From the NCBI RefSeq assembly GCF_017168235.1, contig NZ_JABFAO010000001.1, positions 208,048-272,047 on the forward strand: 64,000 bases of DNA. Direction: 5' to 3'. The translations under genes were made by a program, and so were the position numbers. The stretch comes from Rhodococcus sp. KRD197. Lineage in GTDB: Bacteria; Actinomycetota; Actinomycetes; Mycobacteriales; Mycobacteriaceae. Positions 36,285-44,677 of the stretch are shown here, piece after piece; the stretch's first letter is position 1; each line of letters starts with the position of its first letter. The notes below the pieces were generated by a model. The model saw only the letters and a list, made by a program, of their open reading frames with translations, did no database searches and had not been told where the DNA came from.

Positions 36285-37597
36285 CAAGCCCAGGCGCCCA
36301 GGACCGCCGAGCCGTGGCACGTCGACGACTGGCCCATGTACCGGAAACAGCGGCTGACGACGTCCTAGTCGCTGTCGCTGGCATCGCACGGTCGTTGGCG
36401 GCCCGGGAAACCGAAGTCGTGCGCTCCATGACCAATCTTCTCGCGCATGACATCGACCAGCTCGACGAAGATCCGGTCCTGGTCGAACTGCTCGAAGCGT
36501 CCGTGCACGGGAACATATCCACCATCATTCATGTACTGGCCAACGACATACCCGTCGACCATCTGCAGCCCACAACAGCTGCGGTCGAGTACGCCTTGCG
36601 CCTTGCCCAGCGGGATGTCCCGTCGAATTCACTGGTGCGGGCGTACCACATGGGGCAGAACGAGATGATGCGCCAGTGTTTCGCTGAAATACACAAGCTC
36701 GAACTGGACGCCGGCCTCGACCTTCCTGTCCTGGAACATATTTCCGACGTAATCTACAACTACATCGACTGGATAACCCTGTTCGTCTTCGATGCCTACG
36801 AGAACGAACGTAGGCGGTGGATCGGCGCCCAGGGCAACGTGCATTCCTCCACAATTCACGCACTGCTGGCCGACAAGGGCGAAAGCTCCACGGCGTTCGA
36901 GAATCAGACCGGATATCGGCTCGATCAGAACCACCTGGCGCTCGTCGTGTGGAACAGCGCTCCCGACGCGACCACCACCCTCGGCTCGATAGATGAAATT
37001 GCCCGCCGCACGGCTTCTTTCGTCAGGTCCGATGGGCCACCGATCATCACCGCGATCGACCGACGGACAGTGTGGGCATGGATTCCGCTCGGCTCGCGGA
37101 CGTCTGCACTCGACACCACGGAATTGTCCTCGGTACTGGACCTCGACGAGTCGACCAGGCTCGCTGCAGGGCTACCTGCACATGGAATTCAGGGGTTTCG
37201 TCGCTCGCACGAGCAGGCCCGTGCGGCGTACTCGGTCGCGACCGTTCCGGGTACCCCCACCCGCTCCGTCGTCGGGTTCGGCGACAAGGGCGTTGCGATT
37301 GTGTCCTTGCTCGCCCAGAATCTCGACTCGACCCGTGCATGGGTGTGGGAGAGACTCGGGGTACTGGCCGAAGACACACCCGGCGCTGCCGTGCTCCGGA
37401 TGACCCTGAACGCATACTTCTCGCACGATGAAAGTCATCTGCGCGCGGCTCAATATCTCAATCTGCACCGCAACACCGTGAAATATCGGATCAACAAGGC
37501 GCTGGACCAGCACACGGTGAGCACCGACAAACTGGACCTGGCATTGGCCCTGCAAGTCTGCGAGTTCCTCGGCCCCACGGTACTCAAACCGGCCTGA
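36281..37597 (+). CDS. PucR/CdaR family transcriptional regulator
   Basis: The 438-residue protein has an N-terminal all-helical sensor region of the RsbT-coregulator-like type (about residues 25-190), a degenerate GGDEF-like middle (GLPAHGIQGFRRSHEQARAAYSVA), and the C-terminal PucR helix-turn-helix (LNAYFSHDESHLRAAQYLNLHRNTVKYRINKALDQ). The true start is ATG 36281, overlapping the FAD-oxidoreductase stop. As last gene of the operon it probably activates it in response to the substrate. It is an intact relative of the truncated regulator at 29990. Confidence 0.9.
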   Translation: MTSPGAQDRRAVARRRLAHVPETAADDVLVAVAGIARSLAARETEVVRSMTNLLAHDIDQLDEDPVLVELLEASVHGNISTIIHVLANDIPVDHLQPTTAAVEYALRLAQRDVPSNSLVRAYHMGQNEMMRQCFAEIHKLELDAGLDLPVLEHISDVIYNYIDWITLFVFDAYENERRRWIGAQGNVHSSTIHALLADKGESSTAFENQTGYRLDQNHLALVVWNSAPDATTTLGSIDEIARRTASFVRSDGPPIITAIDRRTVWAWIPLGSRTSALDTTELSSVLDLDESTRLAAGLPAHGIQGFRRSHEQARAAYSVATVPGTPTRSVVGFGDKGVAIVSLLAQNLDSTRAWVWERLGVLAEDTPGAAVLRMTLNAYFSHDESHLRAAQYLNLHRNTVKYRINKALDQHTVSTDKLDLALALQVCEFLGPTVLKPA

Positions 37598-37599
37598 CC

Positions 37600-38364
37600 T
37601 CACCCGCCGACGACTGCCCTCATCACCACGTAGAACAGGGACGGACCGAGCAGGCAGCCGACTCCGGTGTAGAAGGTTGCGGTCATGGCTCCGTACGGCA
37701 CCAGACGCTTGTCGGTGGCTGCGAGTCCGCCGGCCACACCGGATGTGGTTCCCATGAGCCCGCCGTACGCCATCGCCGATTTCGGATTGTTCAGACCGAT
37801 CAGTCGCGCGATCATCGGGGTACCGACCATCACGAAGACCGACTTCACCAAACCGGCAGCCACGGACAGCGCGATCACCTCCGAGCTCGCACCCACCGCT
37901 GTTCCGGTCACCGGACCCACGATGTAGGTCGCAGCACCGGCACCGATGGTCACCAAGGACGCCGCGTCCCGGTAGCCGAACGCTGCGGCGATGGCCGCGC
38001 CGACGACGAAGGACACCGTCACGCCCAACACGATCGACAGCACGCCCGTCACGCCGGCTCGCTTGATCTCCTGCAGGTCGACGCCGTAGGCGGTGGACAC
38101 GATTGCCAGATCGCGGAGCATCGAGCCGCCCATCAACGCCAGCCCGGAGAATATTGCGATATCGGCCAGCCCATTGTCTCCGCCGGTCGACACACCGCCC
38201 CAATAGGCCAGTGCGAGGCCGAGAATGATCGCAATGGCGGATCCGTGCAGTCTGCCTCGCGTCAGCGTCTTGGACATCCAGCCCGACAGCAGCATCAAGG
38301 CTCCGACCACCACGAAGGCCAGCAGCAGGGCGTTCTTCTCGAAGACTGAAGTGAACAGTTCCAT
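37600..38364 (-). CDS. madM: Malonate transporter subunit MadM
   Basis: The 254-residue protein has about eight membrane segments and the MadM pattern (LHGSAIAIILGLALAYWGG, AAGLVKSVFVMVGTPMIARLIGLNNPKSAMAYGGLMGTTSGVAGGLAATDKRLVPYGAMTATFYTGVGCLLGPS). With MadL it imports malonate in symport with Na+ or H+. CAGGAGG lies before the ATG, which follows the madL stop by one base (TGA-G-ATG). It is the last gene of the malonate operon and converges on the PucR gene with only 2 bp between the stops. Confidence 0.93.
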   Translation of the reverse strand: MELFTSVFEKNALLLAFVVVGALMLLSGWMSKTLTRGRLHGSAIAIILGLALAYWGGVSTGGDNGLADIAIFSGLALMGGSMLRDLAIVSTAYGVDLQEIKRAGVTGVLSIVLGVTVSFVVGAAIAAAFGYRDAASLVTIGAGAATYIVGPVTGTAVGASSEVIALSVAAGLVKSVFVMVGTPMIARLIGLNNPKSAMAYGGLMGTTSGVAGGLAATDKRLVPYGAMTATFYTGVGCLLGPSLFYVVMRAVVGG

Positions 38365-38365
38365 C

Positions 38366-38767
38366 TCAGGCCTCCTGCATTTCTTCTTCGGTCATCGGAG
38401 GCAACGGTTCGGCACGTTCGCCGATCCGCGCCAGCAACGGAACCAGTGCGGCACCTGCGGCCAGTGCTCCGAGTCCTGCCAGGAGCGCCATCGGCCCGCC
38501 GGTGATCGCCGCCGCGACGTTTTGGATGGATGCCATCGCGACCACGATCGGAATGTACATCGCACTCCAGAACAGGATTCCCTGCTCACTTGCTTTCGGA
38601 AACTTGCCTTTTCGGCGCAACCAGTCGGTGGCGAAGATCAACATGATCATCGCGAATCCGACTCCGCCGACGTTGGCGTCCACACCCAGCGTCACGCCGA
38701 GCAGTTCGCCGACGATAGTGCCGGACAGCATGCAGAGCGCCAACGCTGCAACTCCATAGAGAACCAT
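38366..38767 (-). CDS. madL: Malonate transporter subunit MadL
   Basis: The 133-residue protein has about four membrane segments and is the usual size for MadL. Typical segments are MLSGTIVGELLGVTLGVDANVGGVGFAMIMLIFATDWLRRKG and SAMYIPIVVAMASIQNVAAAITGGPMALLAG. It acts as a two-subunit carrier with MadM. CAGGAG before the ATG and the 27-nt gap to the MatA-MatB gene make it the middle cistron of the operon. Confidence 0.93.
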   Translation of the reverse strand: MVLYGVAALALCMLSGTIVGELLGVTLGVDANVGGVGFAMIMLIFATDWLRRKGKFPKASEQGILFWSAMYIPIVVAMASIQNVAAAITGGPMALLAGLGALAAGAALVPLLARIGERAEPLPPMTEEEMQEA

Positions 38768-38794
38768 CTTGTACTCCTGAGGATGAGAAGGGAT

Positions 38795-41656
38795 TTAGGC
38801 GTCCACGCCGTCGAACAGACCGGCGTAGCTTTTACGAAGTTCCGCCTTTTGCACCTTGCCCATGACATTGCGCGGCAAGGCGTCGACTACGCGCACCGCG
38901 CGTGGATGTTTGAAACGGGCGAGATCACCGGCGATATGGTCCATCAATTCGCGGTCCTGCGGCAGCTCACCCGGACTCGGAACAACCAAAGCCACTACGG
39001 TTTCGCCGAACTCGGGGTGCGGCACGCCGATCACAGCGGACTCGAGCACCATGGGATGGCTGTCGAGCAGCTCCTCGATCTCCTTGGGGTAGATGTTGTA
39101 TCCCCCCGAGATCACCAGGTCCTTGTCCCGTCCGACGATGCACAGGTAGCCGTCGTCATCGATGAGTCCGAGGTCGCCGGTAATGAAGAAGCCGTCCGAA
39201 CGAAATTCCGAGGCCGTCTTCTCCGGCATCTGCCAGTACCCGGAGAAGACATTGGGACCGCGAACTTCCACGATTCCGACACCACCGTCGGCCAGCACAT
39301 TCCCGGTCTCACGGTCGACGATTCGGATCTCCGTGCCGGACAGGGGTTTACCCACGGTTCCCGGCTTGCGCGGTCCACCCTCGAAAGGGTTGGTGCTGTT
39401 CATACCGGTTTCGGTCATGCCGTAGCGCTCGAGGATGGCGTGGCCGGTGCGAGCGGCGAAGGCCTCGTGGTCGCTGGCCAACAGCGGCGCGGACCCCGAC
39501 ACGAACAACCGCATCGACGCGCAGAGCTCCGGTGTGAGCCTCTCGCTCTTCGCCATCCGGGTGTAGAACGTGGGCACGCCCATCAGTACGGTGGCCTGCG
39601 GAAGCAGGTCGATGACCACATCGGCGTCGAACTTGGGCAGGAAATGCATGGAGGCACCGGCCGCCAGCGTCATGTTCGCCGCGACGAACAGTCCGTGGAT
39701 GTGGAATATCGGCAGGGCGTGAATCAGCTTGTCTTCGGCGGTGAACTGCCAGGCATCGAGCAACGCCTCGCAGTTGGAGGCCAGGTTGCCGTGAGTGAGC
39801 ACCGCTCCTTTGGAGCGCCCTGTGGTGCCGGAGGTGTACAGGATTGCAGCAGGATCGGCGGCCGCGGCGTCGACGACATGCGTGTCCCGGTCCTCCCCAC
39901 TCAGGAGCGTGCCGTCTGCGGACTCCCCGAGGGTCTCGAGGACGAGGTCGTCCTGATATTCGGCGTACTCACTGTGCCGATCGGGTGCGCAGACGAGCAC
40001 CCGAGGTTGTGCGTCGCCGAGGAAGTACCGCATTTCCGCGCCGGTGTACGCGATGTTCAGCGGGAGAAAGACTCCGCCGATCTGAAGTGTCGCCAGGTAC
40101 AACGCAATAGCCTCGGGCGACTTCGGCACCTGCATCGCAACTCGGTCTCCAGGCTCGACGCCGTCGGCGCGCAGGCGGGCAGCGATCCGGTGGACAATGT
40201 CGGCGGTGTCGCGGTAGCTGATCGAGCGTCCGTCGGGTAGCTCGAACAGCGGTGCGTCCGGCCGGAGCCGCACCTGTTCGGCGAACAGTCGGTAGATGGT
40301 TGTGTCATGTGCCATCGGTGGTATCTCTCTCTTGTCGGTGGGGGTATCTGAGTCGGTGAGTGCTTGGATTTCGGTGAGGGCGTCTGCGAGCATCTCGAGC
40401 GGCCCACCGACTGCGACGTTGCGACGTCGGACGAAATCCTCGTGACGGTGTTCGAGCTGGTCCGGTTCGTACTGGTAATTGACCATGGCCCCGTAGGACT
40501 GCCGCCATGCCTGCGGGGACGGGTTTGCCGGCCAGTTCAGTCGCCAGGCCCTCGCCCCGTTCCCCAGATGGAAGCGGGCCACAGCGTCCACCGGGCAGCC
40601 ATCGGCACGTCGTTCGACGGTCAAATAGGTGAGCAAGGCTGGAAACAACATGCTCCGAAGCTCTTCGATGCGGTCTTCGTCGAGCTGCGCCGGATCCTCC
40701 AGCGCCGAACCTTGGATGGCATCGAGCTGCTCGACGAGCGAACGCAGCTCTGCGTCGCCGGACGCCTTGACGTCGAGCCAGCCGCGAAACCCCGGAATCG
40801 GTGAGAGCGTTACGAACTCACGCAGATGCGGAAGCTGCTGACTCACCTGTTCGATGACCTGCTTGATCAGCAAACTCCCGAACGAGACGCCGGCCAGCCC
40901 GTCGAGCGCGTTGTTGATCGAGTAGAGCGCGGCCGTGTCCGCCATCGACGGATCGAGTTCCTCGCCCTGCTCCAGCAGCGGACCGATCCGGCTGGGGGTG
41001 CCGCGAACGAGGGCGACCTCGACGAAGATCAGAGGGACGTCTCCCGTCGCAGGATGGAAGAACGCGTAGACGCGTCGGTCTGCGGGTTGCAGCCGCCGAC
41101 GAAGCTCGGTTTCGGTCGCCATGGGGTGGACCGTTTCGTAATGCAGCAGATTCCGGTGCAGCTCGGGAGGCGAGTCCCAGGTGACCTCCGTCATCCGGAG
41201 GAACCCACGGTTGAACCAGGACGTCAGCAGATGGTGGAAGTCGTGATCGAGGGGCCGCAGGCCAGGGTGGCCGCGCATCAGTCGGCGCAAGTCCGCGCGC
41301 ATCTCGACCAAGGCGAGAGTTGCGCCGGGCGCGTGGTTGATGCGGCGAAGCAACTGTTGACGGGCGGGTTCGACGGCGCTGAACAGTTCGATCACCTCCT
41401 CACCGGCGTCGGCGTCGGATGGGTTGCTGCGCGCACTTTCCCACCGATGGAACGCGGACCGAACCCTGTCGTCATCGATGCCATAGACCGAGGTGACGTG
41501 CTCGAAGAAGCCCAGCTTGTCGGAGTCGTCGAGGTCGACATATGCGCTCAGCGCCCTGGTCGCCACTGCGCGTATGGATGCCTCACCCACGTCACCCATC
41601 AGAATTTCGCACGCGGCGAGCAACCTGTTCAGCGATCGACCGTCTTCGGATCCCAT
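38795..41656 (-). CDS. matAB: Fused malonyl-CoA decarboxylase (MatA) - malonyl-CoA synthetase (MatB)
   Basis: One 953-residue frame joins two enzymes usually encoded apart. Residues 1 to about 415 are malonyl-CoA decarboxylase (LLHYETVHPMATETELRRRL, TLSPIPGF at 283-290, ARFHLGNGARAWRLNW near 360-375). Residues 448-953 are malonyl-CoA synthetase (ILYTSGTTGRSKGAVLTHGN, ERYGMTETGMNSTN, SGGYNIYPKEIEELLDSHP, NVMGKVQKAELRK). A linker of about 32 residues connects them. The chain would convert malonate to malonyl-CoA and then to acetyl-CoA. AAAGGG 7 nt before ATG 41656 fixes the start. Met448 (ATG 40315) has GAGAGAGA upstream, so separate internal initiation of MatB is possible. Confidence 0.92.
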   Translation of the reverse strand: MGSEDGRSLNRLLAACEILMGDVGEASIRAVATRALSAYVDLDDSDKLGFFEHVTSVYGIDDDRVRSAFHRWESARSNPSDADAGEEVIELFSAVEPARQQLLRRINHAPGATLALVEMRADLRRLMRGHPGLRPLDHDFHHLLTSWFNRGFLRMTEVTWDSPPELHRNLLHYETVHPMATETELRRRLQPADRRVYAFFHPATGDVPLIFVEVALVRGTPSRIGPLLEQGEELDPSMADTAALYSINNALDGLAGVSFGSLLIKQVIEQVSQQLPHLREFVTLSPIPGFRGWLDVKASGDAELRSLVEQLDAIQGSALEDPAQLDEDRIEELRSMLFPALLTYLTVERRADGCPVDAVARFHLGNGARAWRLNWPANPSPQAWRQSYGAMVNYQYEPDQLEHRHEDFVRRRNVAVGGPLEMLADALTEIQALTDSDTPTDKREIPPMAHDTTIYRLFAEQVRLRPDAPLFELPDGRSISYRDTADIVHRIAARLRADGVEPGDRVAMQVPKSPEAIALYLATLQIGGVFLPLNIAYTGAEMRYFLGDAQPRVLVCAPDRHSEYAEYQDDLVLETLGESADGTLLSGEDRDTHVVDAAAADPAAILYTSGTTGRSKGAVLTHGNLASNCEALLDAWQFTAEDKLIHALPIFHIHGLFVAANMTLAAGASMHFLPKFDADVVIDLLPQATVLMGVPTFYTRMAKSERLTPELCASMRLFVSGSAPLLASDHEAFAARTGHAILERYGMTETGMNSTNPFEGGPRKPGTVGKPLSGTEIRIVDRETGNVLADGGVGIVEVRGPNVFSGYWQMPEKTASEFRSDGFFITGDLGLIDDDGYLCIVGRDKDLVISGGYNIYPKEIEELLDSHPMVLESAVIGVPHPEFGETVVALVVPSPGELPQDRELMDHIAGDLARFKHPRAVRVVDALPRNVMGKVQKAELRKSYAGLFDGVDA

Positions 41657-41698
41657 GTCGAACCCTTTCGTGGGGCTGTGACCGCGACTCCTGAATGC

Positions 41699-41769
41699 GT
41701 GAGCCACGCCATATACATATGCTTGGGTGATATATATAACAGCGACCCTAGCGGATAGATGTGAGCCAC
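41699..41769. promoter_or_regulatory. AT-rich divergent promoter region of the malonate locus
   Basis: Between the divergent starts at 41656 and 41813 lies an AT-rich core (CATATACATATG at 41709-41720, then GATATATATAAC at 41729-41740), unusual in this GC-rich DNA. It is flanked by 9-bp direct repeats GTGAGCCAC at 41699-41707 and 41761-41769. The region must hold both promoters and the regulator site; I cannot assign which dyad is the operator. Confidence 0.45.
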
Positions 41770-41812
41770 ACCACCCCCCCTGCGTCGGATAATCTTGGTG
41801 GAGGAGGCACAC

Positions 41813-42475
41813 ATGATTCGAGTTCCCGAGTCTCAGCGAGTGCGGGACGCGCTGGAGAACGCCGTTGTAGACGGCCACTACCGGCCTGGTGAACGCCTGG
41901 ATCCAGCTCAGCTGGAGAAGGAGTTCGGCTGCTCCCGCACCCCGATTCGCGAGGCATTGCAGGCGCTCGAGCGCTCCGGTTTGGTGCAGATCCGCCCGAA
42001 ACAGGGCACGTACGTCACCGAGCTGGGTATTTCGGAAGTGGCCGAACGCTTCGAGGTCATGGCCGAGCTGGAAGGGATGGCGGCGCGGCTCGCGGCCGGC
42101 CGCATCGAACGCGAGGCCTTGGCCGAACTCGACCTCGCGCTTCAGGAATGCGAGGAACACGCGATCAGTGGTGATGCAGACGCTTACTACTACGCCAATG
42201 CGCGCTTCCATGGCATCATCAACGACTCCTGCGGAAACGACTACCTCAGGCAACAGGCACAGGCGCTGAAGCGAGTTCTCCAGCCGTACCGACGATTACA
42301 GCTGCGCGTACCCGACAGGATGCGGCGATCGATGGCCGAACACAGGACCATCGCCGACGCCATCTCCAGCGGTGATGCAGGTGCCGCCGAGACCGCCGCT
42401 CGTGACCACGTACTGGTGCAGATCAAAGAATTCAGCAACCTGGTGCGGACGTGGCGTCAGCTCTCGGCGAGCTGA
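41813..42475 (+). CDS. matR: GntR (FadR subfamily) regulator, probable MatR
   Basis: The 220-residue protein has an N-terminal GntR winged helix (RPGERLDPAQLEKEFGCSRTPIREALQALERSGLVQIRPKQGTYV) and a helical FCD domain with the metal-ligand pattern ANARFHGIINDSCGN and MAEHRTIADAI. GGAGGAGG before ATG 41813 marks the start. Divergent placement beside MatA-MatB matches the matR-matABC loci of rhizobia, where malonate or malonyl-CoA relieves repression. Confidence 0.9.
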   Translation: MIRVPESQRVRDALENAVVDGHYRPGERLDPAQLEKEFGCSRTPIREALQALERSGLVQIRPKQGTYVTELGISEVAERFEVMAELEGMAARLAAGRIEREALAELDLALQECEEHAISGDADAYYYANARFHGIINDSCGNDYLRQQAQALKRVLQPYRRLQLRVPDRMRRSMAEHRTIADAISSGDAGAAETAARDHVLVQIKEFSNLVRTWRQLSAS

Positions 42476-42515
42476 GGGGACCAACGCATGCGCCAGTACG
42501 CCGTCCGTCTCGCGT

Positions 42516-43878
42516 TTAAATCGACTCGGCTTCAAGTATTTTGAGCAAACCCTCTTCTGGCACCCAAGCAAATTGCCGGCTTATCTTGGTTCGATGCAGC
42601 AATCCCCGTCGCTCCAAGTCGTATAAGTCATTCCTGGCAGTTTGCTTGGACACCGAGTGGTAGTTCATGTGCGATTCCGCCGTATAATAGTTCGACGGAT
42701 CTCTGGTTGCCGATTGAAGCAGGGCGGCTTGCCTGTGATTGAACCCGCCAGGCCCACGAGCCAGCAATGTGCGAGCTCGTTGCAATTCGAGCGTTTTTCG
42801 ATTCAAGTACTCGTCGAGCTCCCCCAGCGCACGTTGTATCACCTGCAGGTGATACAACAAAAAAGTATGTCAAGTCGCCTTCGTCTTGCTCGGTGTAAAG
42901 GAAAGACCTGGCGTACTTCGATGGTGCCTGCTTGAGAATCCTCGAAATTGCTAGATGTTCGGTCAGCCAGTAACCCTGCTTGAGCATGCTCCAGTAGAAC
43001 AGCGCCCTAGCCGTGCGGCCGTTCCCATCTTCGAAGTAGTGGTCATATCCCATCATGAAGTGGACGACTAGAGCCCTGACAACCGGCGGGATGTAGGGGT
43101 CTGCCTTGGAATCACCATTAGCGAAATCGCACAATGCCTGTATTCTTGTTGGCAATTCCTCGACTGGGGGCGGTCGATGTAATACGTTCTCATCTTCACC
43201 GAATATCTTGACCCGATCATTCGGATCGGGATTACTCTGAATTTTTCCAGCGCTATCAGGGTTGTCCAGAGTCTTGCCAGTCACTATGCGGTGGATTTCG
43301 CATATCCGCTCTGGGGTAAATGGCTCGTGCCGAATCTCCCGCACACGCTGCATTGCCCAATAGTTGTTGAGAATCATCTGCTGGCTCCGGTTTTTTGGAG
43401 CCTCCCCGTATGCCAGCATCCGCTTCGCTTCTTTTCGTGAGGTCGATGCACCCTCCAACTGACTGGAACTGATTGCCTCCTCAACCAGCGACTGAATGAC
43501 ATACCGGTCACGGGTGGTCTTGTTCATCACCTCGTCGGGCAGTGCGATCTGACCGCTGGCACGTTGGGAGACCTCATCGAGTGCCCGGAGCAGTTCGCCT
43601 GGCAGCGCATAACTCAAGGACAAGTCACCGACCCGCCGGAGGGGCACTGGACGGCGCATCGACCTGCGCCTCATCTTGAGGGCGAGCCACCATTCTTGAT
43701 GGGTCATGCCGTCCGGTGGGGTCTTGTAGCGGAGTTTGTCCCAATCCAAGTAGTCGCGGTCATCGAGATCCTCTCCCGACATCATGACTGCCATGAACCT
43801 GTCCATGTCCTCGCGCAGCGTGGCCAACAGGTCAGTGAACGCTGGCGGGGGTGCAGGTGCCTTCATGGCCTCATCCAA
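42516..43878 (-). pseudogene. Fic family protein (AMPylase) broken by a frameshift
   Basis: The first frame (43878 to about 42861) gives a Fic protein with the inhibitory motif SSSQLEG at residues 137-143 and the active-site loop HYFEDGNGRTAR at 280-291 (consensus HPFxDGNGR, Pro changed to Tyr). The frame goes wrong after DLTYF at the A6 run 42859-42864. The expected continuation (LLYHLQVIQRALGELDEYLN, with a C-terminal winged-helix-like region to RQFAWVPEEG) is in the next frame and ends at 42516. Five A instead of six would restore one protein of about 454 residues. Base composition is less GC-rich than its neighbours, suggesting acquired DNA. Confidence 0.82.
42833..42858. repeat. Perfect 26-bp palindrome at the Fic frameshift
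   Basis: Bases 42833-42845 (GTTGTATCACCTG) and 42846-42858 (CAGGTGATACAAC) are exact inverted copies with no spacer. The palindrome directly abuts the A6 run at 42859-42864. In the fic mRNA it would be a U6 run followed at once by a hairpin. Confidence 0.85.
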
Positions 43879-43885
43879 GTTTCAA

Positions 43886-43920
43886 CGAAACATCAAAACC
43901 CGCTGGGCTTTGATGTTTCG
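43886..43920. repeat. Inverted repeat upstream of fic
   Basis: CGAAACATCAAA (43886-43897) and TTTGATGTTTCG (43909-43920) are perfect 12-bp arms around an 11-nt loop, ending 8 nt before the fic start. CAACGAAA also recurs at 43883-43890 and 43943-43950. It may be an operator, a 5'-UTR hairpin or the scar of a mobile element. Confidence 0.7.
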
Positions 43921-43982
43921 ATATGGCGTGTCGTCGATGATACAACGAAAGTCCAATTTCCTTTGACTTTGACTGTCGCAGC

Positions 43983-44120
43983 TTGTCGTCATCGTGGGAC
44001 ACGCACATCGAGTCTGTAGCACGGTGCTACAACAGAGAACATGGCCAGAACCAGTCAACTGAGTCGTACTCGGAAATCGACGAGGACGGCAACCTCATCG
44101 TTCATCCCGCTCACGGCTGA
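43983..44120 (+). pseudogene. Probable remnant of an antitoxin gene upstream of zeta toxin
   Basis: A frame ending YSEIDEDGNLIVHPAHG stops at 44118-44120 with its TGA overlapping the toxin ATG (TGATG), as in coupled toxin-antitoxin pairs. It is open back to 43941 and has only TTG 43983 as a start (45 codons), with no ribosome site. A 17-bp palindrome lies inside it. It is too short for an epsilon-type antitoxin and is probably the truncated 3' end. Confidence 0.4.
44015..44031. promoter_or_regulatory. Perfect 17-bp palindrome upstream of zeta toxin
   Basis: TGTAGCAC-G-GTGCTACA is a perfect dyad 89-105 nt before the toxin start. Position and symmetry fit an autoregulatory operator of a toxin-antitoxin operon. 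Confidence 0.6.
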
Positions 44121-44677
44121 TGCCATTACTGCATCTCCTTGCTGGATCCAACGGTGCAGGTAGATCCACCTACGCGCGCGATGTGCTGATTCCGGCCACC
44201 GGACTGCCATTCATCAACGCCGACGAAATAGCCCTCGAACGCTGGCCCGACGCGCAGGCCGAACACGCCTACGAGGCGCCGCGGATCGCCGAAACCCAAC
44301 GTAGGGAACGGATCGCCCAGCAGCGTTCCTTCATCACCGAAACAGTGTTCTCGCACCCGAGCAAAGTGAAGCTGGTCTCCGACGCCGTAGGTGCCGGCTA
44401 CCTCGTACATCTGCACATCATCATCGTTCCCGTCGAACTCACGGTGCAGCGCGTCACCGAACGTGTCCGCCGCGGTGGACACGCTGTACCCGAAGAGAAG
44501 ATCCGAGCCCGCTACGAACGCGTATGGGACCTTCTCGGCACCGCAATCGACGTCGCCGACGTGGTCGACGTGTACGACAACGGCAGCGCACAGATCCCGT
44601 TCCGCACGTGTGCACATTTACCCACGGCACACTCATTGGGCCCGCGAGTTGGCCGAAATGGACACCCGCTGCGCTGA
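44120..44677 (+). CDS. Zeta-toxin family P-loop kinase, altered Walker A and frameshifted C-terminus
   Basis: The 185-residue frame resembles zeta toxins, which phosphorylate UDP-N-acetylglucosamine and poison wall synthesis. The fold opens LLAGSNGAGRSTYARDVLIP, where the Walker A lysine (GxxxxGK[ST]) is Arg15. FINADEIALERWPD carries the catalytic Asp. After QIPFRT (about 44607) the family's expected end (FTHGTLIGPASWPKWTPAALKNAG) lies in another frame, ending at 44826, so one base has been lost near 44607. Both changes point to an inactive or decaying toxin. Confidence 0.75.
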   Translation: MPLLHLLAGSNGAGRSTYARDVLIPATGLPFINADEIALERWPDAQAEHAYEAPRIAETQRRERIAQQRSFITETVFSHPSKVKLVSDAVGAGYLVHLHIIIVPVELTVQRVTERVRRGGHAVPEEKIRARYERVWDLLGTAIDVADVVDVYDNGSAQIPFRTCAHLPTAHSLGPRVGRNGHPLR

